From: JABDIY01 sp963803875
GTDB taxonomy: Bacteria; Actinomycetota; Acidimicrobiia; Acidimicrobiales; SZUA-35
Assembly (NCBI GenBank): GCA_963803875.1
Contig: CAWDOA010000008.1
Span: 62,001-126,000, forward strand
Length of the DNA: 64,000 nt
Direction of reading: 5' to 3'
Shown here: in pieces, positions 53,237 through 62,662 of the stretch
Layout of the letters: each line of letters starts with the position of its first letter
Numbering within the stretch: the stretch's first letter is position 1
Position numbers and translations under genes: made by a program
The notes under the pieces: model-generated
Told to the model about the DNA's origin: nothing
The model's database searches: none
The model's input: the letters and a program-made list of their open reading frames with translations, nothing else

Positions 53237-54358
53237 CTAGGCGAGATCGATGGGACGGTCGAGCTCCGGATCGTCGCTGTCGAGGTCACCTGATGGTTCG
53301 ATCGTAGGTTCGTCGTCTCCTCCCAGGAGCCCGACCTCCCGAAGAACTCGATCTTGGATCTCCATGGTGAGATCCGGATTCTCCTTCAAGAACTCCTTGA
53401 CCTTCTCCCGTCCCTGCCCGATCTGTTCACCTTCGTAGGTGTACCAAGCACCCGACTTCTTCACGATGTTGCGATCGACTGCAATATCGAGAAGCGAGCC
53501 TTCACGGCTGATGCCGGTGCCATAGGAGATGTCGAACTCGGCCTGCCGGAACGGCGGCGCCACCTTGTTCTTCACCACCTTGACCCGAGTTCGGTTGCCC
53601 ACCATCTCGGTGCCGTTCTTGAGTGTTTCGATCCGGCGTATGTCGAGCCGTACCGAGCTGTAGAACTTCAGCGCCCGACCACCGGGGGTGGTTTCTGGTG
53701 AGCCGAACATCACACCGATCTTCTCGCGGAGCTGGTTGATGAAGATGCAGATGGTGTCGGTTTTGTTGAGGTTGGCGGTGATCTTTCGTAGTGCCTGGCT
53801 CATGAGACGGGCCTGGGCGCCCACATGGTGGTCACCCATCTCGCCCTCGATCTCGGCCCGTGGCGTGAGCGCTGCAACCGAATCGATCACGATCACATCG
53901 AGTGAACCGGATCGCACCAGGATGTCGGCGATCTCCAAAGCCTGCTCACCGGTGTCGGGCTGGCTGATGAGGAGCTCGTCGACATCCACGCCGATAGCTC
54001 CCGCATAGATCGGGTCCATGGCGTGCTCGGCGTCGATATAGGCACAGGTGCCGCCATTGCGCTGTGCTTCGGCCACCACATGCATAGCCAGTGTGGACTT
54101 GCCCGATGACTCTGGGCCGTAGATCTCCACAACGCGGCCCCGGGGCAGTCCACCGATGCCGAGGGCGAGATCCAGGGCGAGAGCGCCGGTGGGGATCGAG
54201 CCGATGTTCAAACTGGTCTTGTCGCCCATGCGCATGACCGAACCGGCGCCATGGGACTTGTCGATCTGGCTCAGCGCCATCTCGAGCGACTTGGCCTTTT
54301 CGGCCTTCATCTTCTCTTGTGCCTTCAAGGTCTTGTCTTCTGCTCTGGTCTTTGCCAT
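53237..54358 (-). CDS. recA: Recombinase RecA
   Basis: 373 residues. DNA strand exchange and LexA co-protease. The N-terminus is Lys-rich. Walker A EIYGPESSGKSTLAMHV (about residue 86), AYIDAEHAMDPIYAGAIGVD, Walker B-like IVIDSVAALTPRAEIEGEMGDHHVGAQARLMSQALRK (loop 1) and INQLREKIGVMFGSPETTPGGRALKFY (loop 2). Acidic C-terminus. No intein. Unlike in mycobacteria no recX follows; a terminator does. Preceded by a long leader with a 23-bp tandem repeat and a distant SOS box. Confidence 0.98.
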   Translation of the reverse strand: MAKTRAEDKTLKAQEKMKAEKAKSLEMALSQIDKSHGAGSVMRMGDKTSLNIGSIPTGALALDLALGIGGLPRGRVVEIYGPESSGKSTLAMHVVAEAQRNGGTCAYIDAEHAMDPIYAGAIGVDVDELLISQPDTGEQALEIADILVRSGSLDVIVIDSVAALTPRAEIEGEMGDHHVGAQARLMSQALRKITANLNKTDTICIFINQLREKIGVMFGSPETTPGGRALKFYSSVRLDIRRIETLKNGTEMVGNRTRVKVVKNKVAPPFRQAEFDISYGTGISREGSLLDIAVDRNIVKKSGAWYTYEGEQIGQGREKVKEFLKENPDLTMEIQDRVLREVGLLGGDDEPTIEPSGDLDSDDPELDRPIDLA

Positions 54359-54469
54359 TGCGTTTCTCCTCTTTTCCCGAACGGTTGGGCCCGGGTTGAC
54401 GAGCGCTTTCGGGCGCTCATTGGGGGTGTTGGATGTCTGTGGCCGACCCTAATGAAGGGGTATGACACT

Positions 54470-54538
54470 GTTCGTCCGAGACTGCGCTCGATGTTCGTCC
54501 GAGACTTCACTCCATGTTCGTCCGAGACTGCGCTCGAT
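54470..54538. repeat. Three tandem 23-bp repeats upstream of recA
   Basis: Units start at 54470, 54493 and 54516, each beginning GTTCGTCCGAGACT; units 1 and 3 match over the visible 23 bases and unit 2 differs at a few positions. Each unit opens with GTTCG, a LexA half-site, at about two helical turns spacing. They lie between the recA start (54358) and the SOS box at 54604. Confidence 0.85.
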
Positions 54539-54603
54539 GCACAGAGCCGGTTGATTCTCTCAAGCGTCCAGAGCAGGTCCGATCGCTTCACATCAGTGTA
54601 ATT

Positions 54604-54619
54604 CCGAACATGTGTTCGG
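54604..54619. promoter_or_regulatory. SOS box (LexA operator) upstream of recA
   Basis: CCGAAC-ATGT-GTTCGG, perfect 6-base arms around 4 bases, matching CGAAC-N4-GTTCG. It is about 246 bp from the recA start codon, further than usual, implying either a long recA leader or a second, divergent target. Confidence 0.8.
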
Positions 54620-55280
54620 TGCAAGCCTGATCGAAGAGATTTGTGGACCTTTGCACGGACGACAGGCCCTCCCTCCGCGAGCGGTGCACGTGACTTTCGA
54701 CGACGGCTACGCCTGCACGGCGAAGTATGCGGTACCGATCCTCTCCGAGCTGGGAATACCGGCCACCGTGTTCGTGAACACCGCATTCATCGGTGAGCCG
54801 GGACCGTTCCCTTCGACCCGAACCGCACCGCCTACCCCGCCGACATTCCGACCGACCACTACCGGCCGATGTCCCCGGATGAGCTGCGTCGGGTGATCGA
54901 TGATTCGACGATCACGATAGGAGCGACACTCCCACTCTCACGACAACTTCGTCGCTCACCCGGAACGATTCGACGAGGACGTACAACTCAATCTGAAGAT
55001 CCTCAGGGAAGACTACGGCTTGACGACGGTCCCGTTCGCGTTTCCCTACGGCGTCGTGAGACTTGGCTACGCCGGCGGTGAACTGAGCCGAAAGGTATCC
55101 CTTCACGGCGTGTCATGTGCGTTCTCAACCGAGCCCGACCTGGTCGAGCGGAACGACGATCTCTACTGTCTGAGCAGGTTGTCCGCCTACCCGTGGGACA
55201 CCCCCCGCTCGTTGGAAGCCAAACTCAACGGCTGGTTCGGATGGGTGGGCAAACTCCAGGCTCTTATGAGCAGGAGCTGA
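54612..55280 (+). CDS. NodB-type polysaccharide deacetylase (apparent frameshifts, N-terminus unclear)
   Basis: Carbohydrate esterase family 4: removes acetyl groups from glycans. The first metal/catalytic Asp motif is in AVHVTFDDGYACTAKYAVPILSELGIPATVFVN. Near 54810 and 54925 the frame changes; the recovered H-x3-H metal motif is in HSHSHDNFVAHPERFDEDVQ. Then VPFAFPYGVVR and CAFSTEPDL, ending 55280. The sequence begins close to the TFDDGY motif, shorter than most relatives, and the only start (GTG 54612) lies inside the SOS box, so the real start may be upstream in a broken frame. Confidence 0.7.
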
Positions 55281-55282
55281 CC

Positions 55283-56542
55283 GTGACCGAACGAAACGCC
55301 ATTCTGGTGTGCCATTCACTTGCCACCGACGGCGGTTCGGAGGCCAAGATGTCGTGGAGTTGGGTGACTTCGCTGGCCAAACTCGGCGTCGGGCTCGACC
55401 GTGTACTACAACGGGGCCGATCCCACCGGGGCGGTCGGCCCCGGCAGGGCGCCGCATGGAGTCGAACTCGTCGACGTCCGCACCCGTCGTATTCCCCGAA
55501 TCGTTCCAGTTCCGGTCTACACAGCCATCGACTACTGGATCTGGCAGTTGAAAGTGCGTCGACTCGCCAAGGCAAGGCTCCGCGCCGGTGACATCGACAT
55601 CATCCATCACTTGTCCTGGGGCAGTCTCGAACTACGGATCCCTGACTGGCCAATCTCGATGCACCCTTCGGTCATCGGACCGATCGGTGGGGGCACACGA
55701 TTTCCGAGCGCCTACCGGGAACTCGTGCCGTTTACATGGCACTACGAACGGCTGCGGAATCGGCTCGTCGACTTGGTTAGGTTCGAACCCGTTCACGCGT
55801 TTCACGATGCGGTCAGCCGATCTTGTGATCGCATCCAGACGCTGAGACTCGGCAACTCATCGAGCAGCTCGGCCCGGGCGAAGTACGCCAAATGATGGAC
55901 GACGGGGTCGAGGCGGAAGGCATTCGACCTCACCCGGTGGCCCAGGATTCCGATCGGCCTCTCCGCTTGCTGTGGGTGAGCCGAATGATGGAGTTCAAGG
56001 CCCTCGAGCTGTCCCTGGACGCGGTCGAAGTTGCCGCCAAGAAGTGCGACGTCGTCCTCGACGTACTGGGCGACGGACCGGACCGGGCCCGCTTGGAAGA
56101 CCGACTTGCCGACCTCAGGTGCTCGCGGCGTCGTAACTGACCGTGGCTGGGTTGACCAGCACACCATGGAAGACGCCTTCGCATCGAGCGATGTGCTGCT
56201 CTACAACAGTCTCCGGGACAACGGCGCTGCGCCGCTTCACGAGGCCACCCGGTGGGGACTTCCGGCGATCATCTCTCGACCATCAGGGTCCCGCTCAGAT
56301 CACCAACGACGAGTGGGCGGTGAAGATCCGCACTCACTACACCGCAGCGGTCGGTCGATGATTTGGCTTCGGCGATCGTGCACCTTGCCCAAGATGTTGA
56401 GGCGCGCCGGAGAATGGGCGCTGCTGCCCTGAGCGCAGGACACCGCAACACGTGGTGCGAACGAGCTCGCACACTGGTCGGGCTCTACGACTCGGTCACA
56501 GGTCACCGGCACCCACGGGGTGAGCCACAACGATCAGGGTAG
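55283..56542 (+). CDS. GT4-type glycosyltransferase (several apparent frameshifts)
   Basis: About 415 residues repaired. GT-B fold transferase, probably building a surface polysaccharide with the adjacent deacetylase. N-terminal CHSLATDGGSEAKMSWSWV, slip near 55400, then ADPTGAVGPGRAPHGVELVDV, HHLSWGSLELRIPDWPISMHPSVIGPIGGG. After slips near 55890 and 56115 the donor domain is LRLLWVSRMMEFKALELSLDAV, LDVLGDGPDRARLEDRL, RGWVDQHTMEDAFASSDVLLYNSLRDNGAAPLHEATRWGLPAI (the E-x7-E-like donor site). The last part (DDLASAIVHLAQDVEARRRMGAAAL) follows two more slips. Starts 2 bp after the deacetylase stop. Confidence 0.75.
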
Positions 56543-56560
56543 GAATGTAATACTGAAGCG

Positions 56561-56983
56561 GTGAGGAGGTTGGGCTATCTGTGTGCTGCTGCGGCCCTCG
56601 CACTGACGGCGATCTCATGCGGAAGCGACGAACCGGCAGGCCCATCTGACCGTGACCTGCTCGAAGCGATCATGGAGGGCGATCCAAGTGACGCCGAGCT
56701 GGAGGCCAAACTCGCAACCGCTGATCTGCTGTGCACGGTCGACCCCGAGCTACTGAACGTCATCTGGGCCGACCTCGACTCGACGCAATTCGAATTCCAA
56801 GAGTTCGTCTTCCAGCATCGCTGTCCCAAGGACAACACGTTCCTACTCGAGCTTCGAACGGCCAAGAAGCGAGCCACGACGACGTCGACGACCACCACCA
56901 CTCGGCCCCGCCGGACCACAACATGGTTCACCCCACGGACCACGAGTCGGTCCACCTCCACGGCCACCACAGAAAGACCCTGA
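56561..56983 (+). CDS. Small lipoprotein with Thr-rich C-terminus
   Basis: 140 residues from GTG 56561. Signal MRRLGYLCAAAALALTAIS-C (lipobox LTAISC), then a DUF-like helical acidic part (DRDLLEAIMEGDPSDAELEAKLATADLLCTVDPELLNVI), CPKDNTFLLELR and a tail of Thr/Arg/Ser (residues about 105-140) resembling a wall-spanning or glycosylated stalk. Two Cys in the mature domain may pair. Function unknown. Confidence 0.6.
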   Translation: MRRLGYLCAAAALALTAISCGSDEPAGPSDRDLLEAIMEGDPSDAELEAKLATADLLCTVDPELLNVIWADLDSTQFEFQEFVFQHRCPKDNTFLLELRTAKKRATTTSTTTTTRPRRTTTWFTPRTTSRSTSTATTERP

Positions 56984-57055
56984 AACCAGCGATCGAAACG
57001 CCCGTTCTACGGGCACAACCATCGCCAGTTACGAGGCGCAGGACGAAGCTGAGGC

Positions 57056-57180
57056 GAGCGCAGGCGAGCGGAATCAGCGGTGACGCTGCGGAGGGACGAC
57101 GCAGCTCGCAACGACTTCGCCAGATAGCGAAGCGCTTGCAGCGACCCGAAGCGAGGAACGAGCGCAGGCGAGCGGAATCA
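57056..57180. repeat. Dispersed repeat, locus C (best-preserved copy)
   Basis: A 96-bp unit at 57085-57180 runs from GCTGCGGAGGGACGACGCAG to GAGCGCAGGCGAGCGGAATC. Its terminal 21 bases are duplicated at 57056-57076, so the element is partly flanked by a direct repeat. It contains a short inverted repeat CTTCGC...GCGAAG (57114-57131). On the minus strand it begins TGATTCCGC, which forms the stop codon of cinA. Located between two convergent genes. Confidence 0.8.
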
Positions 57181-58443
57181 AAGTAATAGCCTGCGAAGCA
57201 TGTCGAGCACGGTGATGGTCGAGAACTGACGGATCCGCTCGCGATCGCCGGGCAGACGAATCGTTGAAGTCTTGGTGTAACGCTCGGCGTCATCGCCCTC
57301 GCCCACCATCAGGCTCACCGCCATACACACCGTGCCCACCGGCTTGCCTTCAGCTTCGTTGGGGCCGGCAACACCGGTGGTGGCGACACCAACGTCGGCA
57401 CCCAGAACCCGACAGACACCTTCGGCCATGGCAGCCGCGGCTGCTTCGGTGACGATCGGCCCCTCGGGAACATCGAGGAGGCGGTGTTTGATCTCGGGGT
57501 TGTAGGCAACGATTCCGCCCCGGTAGATCTCGCTCACACCGGGCACCTGACAGATTCGACCCGAAAGGTAACCGCCGGTCAGCGACTCGGCCACCGCGAG
57601 GGTCAGACCCTTCTCTTTCAAGGCCCGGACCACAACGGCCTCCATGTTGTCGTCGTCGTAGGCAAAGGTCCACCGACCGATGAGCGGCTCCAATTCGGCC
57701 TGCTCGGCATCCAGCAACGCATTCACAGCGGCTTCATCGATCGCCTTGGCCGTAATTCGGACCTTCAGACCTTCCACACCGCTGGCCAAGAATGCGAGGG
57801 TGGGATTGCCCGCTGCGTCGAGGTCCTCGATCCTGTCGGCGAGGATTTCGGCCAAACCTGATTCGCTCTGACCCCATGTGCGTATGACCCGGCTGGCGAT
57901 CACCGACGTATCGCCGGATCGGGCCCGCAGGTCAGGGATAACTGTGCCGAGGACCATCTCCTTCATCTCATAGGGCACGCCAGGGACGGCGTAGATCACG
58001 CGGTCAGCACCGTCGTACTCAACCGGACACACGAGTCCTGCCGCGGTTCCCGGCTGCTGGGCAATGGGGCTCGCTCCCACCGGAACCATCGCCTGAACGA
58101 GATTGTTCTGCGACATCTCGCGCCCACGGCTGCTGAACATGTGGCGAATCTTGTCGACCAGATCCTCGCGGAGCTCCAACTCGACGCCCATCACATCGGC
58201 GATCACTTGGCGGGTGAGGTCGTCTTGAGTTGGGCCCAGTCCTCCGCAACAAATCACTGCGTCACTGCGACTCAGCGCCAACTCCAGCGACTCCTTCATC
58301 CGTGACGGATTGTCGCCTACCTTGGTTTGGTAGTGGCTGTTCAGCCCTGCGGCGGCAAGTTCGGCCCCAATCCAAGAACTGTTCGTGTCGACGATTTGTC
58401 CGAGGAGCAGTTCGGTTCCGATAGCGACGATCTCAACCTTCAC
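57178..58443 (-). CDS. cinA: CinA: competence/damage-inducible protein with NMN deamidase domain
   Basis: 421 residues from GTG 58443 (VKVEIVAIGTELLLGQIVDTNS). Residues about 1-170 are the molybdopterin-binding-like (COG1058) ADP-ribose pyrophosphatase domain with GGLGPTQDDLTRQ. Residues about 255-421 are the CinA C-terminal deamidase domain: LAVAESLTGGYLSGRICQVPGVSEIYRGGIVAYNPEIKHRLL and GVATTGVAGPNEAEGKPVGTV. It recycles pyridine nucleotides. Often near recA and pgsA, as here. The stop codon lies in the edge of repeat locus C. Confidence 0.94.
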   Translation of the reverse strand: MKVEIVAIGTELLLGQIVDTNSSWIGAELAAAGLNSHYQTKVGDNPSRMKESLELALSRSDAVICCGGLGPTQDDLTRQVIADVMGVELELREDLVDKIRHMFSSRGREMSQNNLVQAMVPVGASPIAQQPGTAAGLVCPVEYDGADRVIYAVPGVPYEMKEMVLGTVIPDLRARSGDTSVIASRVIRTWGQSESGLAEILADRIEDLDAAGNPTLAFLASGVEGLKVRITAKAIDEAAVNALLDAEQAELEPLIGRWTFAYDDDNMEAVVVRALKEKGLTLAVAESLTGGYLSGRICQVPGVSEIYRGGIVAYNPEIKHRLLDVPEGPIVTEAAAAAMAEGVCRVLGADVGVATTGVAGPNEAEGKPVGTVCMAVSLMVGEGDDAERYTKTSTIRLPGDRERIRQFSTITVLDMLRRLLL

Positions 58444-58459
58444 GATCCCCTCTTTATCG

Positions 58460-60468
58460 TCAGTCGGCGCCGAATCCCTCAACCAAGGGTTCGAGCAATC
58501 GCGTGCGGAGGGAGCTGATCTCGTCGTCACTGGCGAGCAGCAGTATGAGATCGACGTTTTGGGCGTCCCGTTCACGTTGATAGAAGTCGACCGCCACGCC
58601 GTCGTCGGTCCCGGTACGAACCGTCCAGCCTCCGTTGGCAGCAGCCGGTTGTCCGAGCTCGATGCCCAGAGATCCGACGATCAAGCCCTCGAGGGATCCC
58701 CTCACCAACGACGGACCGGAGAACTGGAGGACCTCGGCGATGTCGAGCAGAGATTCGGCCCGTCGAGAATCGACGACACCACCCAGAGTCTCGGTTGTCC
58801 AGCCGGCCGGTTGAAGGATTGGTGTTTCGCCGACACTGAAGTCGGCCAGCACCCTCTCGAGTTCGACCGTCTCATCGCTTGCACCTTCGAGGAAGCTGAC
58901 CCGGGTCTCACCGGCGCATGAGGTATCAACAGCCCCACTTGGATCGGCCAGAAACTCCTGAATGATCGAGTTGCCACAGTCGCTAGTCGACACGCCGTGG
59001 GATTCGCCGGACAACAACACGTACTGAGAATTGGAAAGCGTCTCAGCAGCCAGCGCACTCCACGCCGGTGGGGTAACGGGATCGAACTCGCCCGCAAGCA
59101 CCAGGGTTGGCACGTTGCTCGTGACCGGTTGGGTCGACACCGGATCGGCGGTGACACCGCCCAGAGCAGCACAGGAAGCAAACGGGTCGCCATCACTGAA
59201 CGCTTTGCCGTAGAGGCCAAAGGGATCCTCTGGTGATGCTGCGTCGACCTCGTCGGGATCGGCGAAGGGTATCTCCTCGTTGCATTGGAACGTGTAGAAC
59301 ATCCCGGCGGTGAGGAATGCTTCGTTGGTTCGATCCAACGACAGATACTGCGAGAGCGCCCCGGTCCCCCCCGATTCGAGATCGGTGAGCAGCTCGGGCC
59401 AGTCAGTGAATGCGAACGGGGAGTACAAACCTCCCGCGACGAGCCCGACCACCGCATCGCCGTTGGCTTGCACGGTGTCGGTGGCACCGGTCAGGAAGTT
59501 GACCACCTCCACCTCACGGGGCTGAGCTTCGAGATCGGCAGCAGCCGCGATCAGCCGCTCAGACAGGTTCCCCTCGGCGGCGCACGCGGGTTCGGCGTCA
59601 CACGCTGCCGACACCAACTCGAAGCTGTCGAGAAACGTTTGGGATTGTTCTTTGGTTGCATCGACCTGGGGTGGATAGACGCTGTCGATCACCGCAGACC
59701 TGATCGTCTCGGGGAACTGTCGCATCATGTCGAGCGCCAGCCGCGTCCCGTATGAGATCCCCAGCAGGTTCCATTCGTCGTACCCGAGAGCCTCTCTGAT
59801 CGCGTCTGCGTCCCTGGCGTTGTTGACGGTGTTGTACTGCGCGGTGTCGATCCCACGGTCGCGGAAGCCGCTTGCGCAATCCCCCAGCGCCTCGTCGCCC
59901 AAAGCCTGAAGTTGCGCAGGTGTGAGCGATGGATCGTCTTCGGCGTCTCGGGCGACTCTGGTGAGCTCGGGACAACGCAGAGCTCGGTTCGGAGAAGCCA
60001 GTTCCTCGCTGATCGAAGAAGATGAGGTCGATAGTCATCGAGGAGCGGATCCCAGATCTCGGTGAATTGGAACTGAAGGGTGTCGAGGGCATGCGCACCC
60101 GGACCACCCTCGAGATACACGATCGGGGCGTTGTCGGAACCGGACCGGCTGGGGAGCACTCCGACGATGAGTTTCACATCCCCTTCGCCGCTGTCCCAAT
60201 TCTCGGAACGGTGAGTTGATGGCATTCTGCATCGACACCCTCGGGTTGGCAAGGGACAGTCGACTGGCTCGAGTCGCGGTCTCCTCTGCCCCCACGTCGG
60301 TGTTGGAACCGTCGCCTCCGCGGTCGCCGGATCCCCCATCGTCGGATTCTGAGCTGTCCGAGGACTCCGGGTCGTCCAATGAAGCGTCCTCGACAGTTTC
60401 ACCACCGGACCGAACACGCACCCTGCCACGATGAGGGCGAGTGCGACAATGAGTACGGGCGGCCGCAA
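58460..60468 (-). CDS. Secreted alpha/beta hydrolase, tripeptidyl-aminopeptidase-like lipoprotein (apparent frameshifts)
   Basis: About 665 residues repaired. Lipoprotein signal RPPVLIVALALIVAG-C, a Ser/Glu-rich linker, then the hydrolase: VYLEGGPGAHALD, DQRGTGFSEP, nucleophile Ser in LLGISYGTRLALDMMRQFPETIRSAVIDSVYPP, a cap region, charge-relay Asp in LVLAGEFDPVTPP and His in LLSGESHGVSTSDCGN. This ends like TAP C-terminal domain proteins, with a further about 140-residue tail. Frame changes lie near 59900-60070 and in the linker. Probably releases short peptides outside the cell. Catalytic triad intact. Confidence 0.8.
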
Positions 60469-60538
60469 CAGTCTGGTCGCACCCGGCTCACACTAGACCA
60501 GCACGGATTGTGCGCAGTGCCACCGGTTGAAGGCGTTG

Positions 60539-61129
60539 TCAGCGAGTTCCGCTGTTCCTGAGAGCGGCCGATCCATCGATGATGTACTGGTCCCGGCTAC
60601 AGGGTGAAGGCGACCGCTACCCACAGCAGGATGTCGGTCAGCCACGACACATTGTTCTCGATCGGAGGGCAGGTGGCGCTCGAGATCGCCAGGCCCTGAA
60701 CGAAGGTCTTCCGTATTTGGCCGAGGTTCTGGCCGGAATCGCGAGGCTCCTCGTGGCCCAGTAACTGCGATAGGCGATCAGACCGAACTCCCGGAGCGTG
60801 ATGAGTGCGATGGGTACCCACCACCAGCGTCCGATTCCTACGAGAGCAAACCCGGCTGCGATCACCACCGCTTTGTCGGCCAGCGGGTCCCAGAAGGCGC
60901 CGAACCTCGTGGGTTCAGCCTGGCGCGCCAACTTCCCGTCGTACCAGTCGGTGAACCCCAGGAACCACCCCATCGCGAAACTCGGCCACCAGGGATTCTG
61001 GTGGAGGATCATGAGCACGAGAATTGGGGTGAGTATCAACCGCAAGAGGGTGAGGGAGTTTGCGGCCAACGCCCATCTCGACGAACCGAGCAGATCCGTT
61101 GCTCTCGGGGTTGACGCCGGTGCGGTCAT
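60539..61129 (-). CDS. pgsA: CDP-diacylglycerol-glycerol-3-phosphate 3-phosphatidyltransferase type (two apparent frameshifts)
   Basis: About 197 residues repaired. Makes phosphatidylglycerophosphate. Membrane helices around the CDP-alcohol phosphatidyltransferase signature D-x2-D-G-x2-A-R-x8-G-x3-D-x3-D in DWYDGKLARQAEPTRFGAFWDPLADK. After ARTSAKYG the frame slips (near 60710) to KTFVQGLAISSATCPP and IENNVSWLTDILLWVAVAFTL, and again near 60598 to RDQYIIDGSAALRNSGTR with TGA at 60539. The start overlaps the rimO stop (ATGA at 61126-61129). Normally essential, so the breaks are probably errors. Confidence 0.85.
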
Positions 61130-62387
61130 GACGGTCGGCCGTTGAGATCAGGACCGGCGGCATCGACGATCTCGACCTTGTGAAACACACCCACCTCAAG
61201 ATCGTGGGGCACCGAAATGATCCCGTCAATCTCCGGCGCCTCCCGAACCGATCGAGCCACACCGGGTGCTTCGACCAGATACGCAGCTCGGTGGATCCGA
61301 TCCGACCGTCCTGACGCTCAGCGGTTATTCGGTCCTGCAGTTCGGTCAGTTCGGCCAGTCGATCTGCCACGAGGCCAGGGGCGACCTGACCATCAAGGTC
61401 GAATGCGTACGTACCCTCCTCGGCCGAGTAGGAGAAGAAGCCGCACCAGTCCAGCCGGGTTTCTTCGACGAAGCGCAATAGGGCGTCGTGATCGTCTTCG
61501 GTCTCGCCGGGATAGCCGACGATGAAGTTGGACCGGAAGGCCGCCGATGGCTCCCGAGCGCGGATCGCGTCGATGCGTTCGGCAAAGATCGCCCCGTCGC
61601 CCCACCGCCGCATCCGTCTGAGCAACGGGCGGCTGACGTGTTGGAGGGACAGATCGAAGTACGGGACTCCGTGTTGCACAGATGGCATCGATCAGCTGGT
61701 CATTGAGATCGGATGGATAGAGGTAGAGAAGCCGAACCCAGTCGACCTGCGGCCGCCACGACATCGACGAGCTGCGACGATCCGTCGCTCGCCCACTCCC
61801 TGATCCCGACCGAAGGCAGCGAGATCTTGTGCGACAAGGCACGATCTCTTTGGCTTTGGTCTGGGCCACCTCGTCACGATCGAATCGATGGTCCGTGACC
61901 GCTGCTTGCCTCTGAAGCTGGGGATGGCACAGAAGCCACAGTTGCGATCACACCCCTCGGCGATCTTCACGTACGCCCACGGTGCCGCTCGATGCTGGAC
62001 GAGGAAGGTTGAGCAGATCGAACGGATGGGAGCGTCGCAGAGCCGGCGGATCGAGTGGGGCCCAGCGTGACCGGCGTGCCGAATCCACTCACGTGGTTGA
62101 CTTCGGGCAGGGCGGCGGCAAGTTCGTTGCCGTATCGCTCGGCCATACACCCGGTGACCACGACCTCGGCGCCGGGGGCCTTGACCTCGGTGAGCGCGAG
62201 GATCGTGTTCACGCTTTCCTCGCGGGCGTCCTCGATGAACGCACAAGTGTTCACGACCACGAGATCGGCCGCCTCGGGCGAATGCGGCGGCAACCAAACC
62301 ATCGGCGGTCATCGTTCCGACCAGCTTGTCGGAGTCGACCTGATTCTTGGGGCAACCGAGAGTTGTGATGTGAAACGTTCTGGGCAT
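61126..62387 (-). CDS. rimO: Ribosomal protein S12 methylthiotransferase (at least five apparent frameshifts)
   Basis: About 420 residues spread over three frames. Radical SAM enzyme modifying an Asp of ribosomal protein S12. ATG 62387: TFHITTLGCPKNQVDSDKL, then (other frame) LVVVNTCAFIEDAREESVN and VVVTGCMAERYGNEL; the radical SAM motif CDRNCGFCAIPSFRGKQRSR; VDWVRLLYLYPSDLNDQLIDAI; then PYFDLSLQHVSRPLLRRM, FIVGYPGETEDDHDALLRFVEE and WCGFFSYSAEEGTYAF. A TRAM-like C-terminus ends VFHKVEIVDAAGPDLNGRPS with TGA overlapping the pgsA ATG. The concentration of slips is the highest in the window. Confidence 0.87.
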
Positions 62388-62662
62388 GGTGGGGTCAGCG
62401 GTAGCTGGTTGGCGGTTGGTCAGAACAGGATCGCTGAACCTACCGACGCTACCACCGCACCAGCACGACGGGCCGACGCTGGTTCGGCAACGCTGCGACC
62501 GGGTGTCCAGATCTTCCAGATCTTGTGCCCAAGGTGTGATCTTGGACTCTGGACAGGGCTTCGGGTCCGGCGGAGGGTGACGGTGTCGGGTCCCTTGAGC
62601 GTCAGAGTCTCCGGACGCCCGCTCCCGGTCCGACGAAAGGTTCTCAACAGAAGGAGGTTCGC

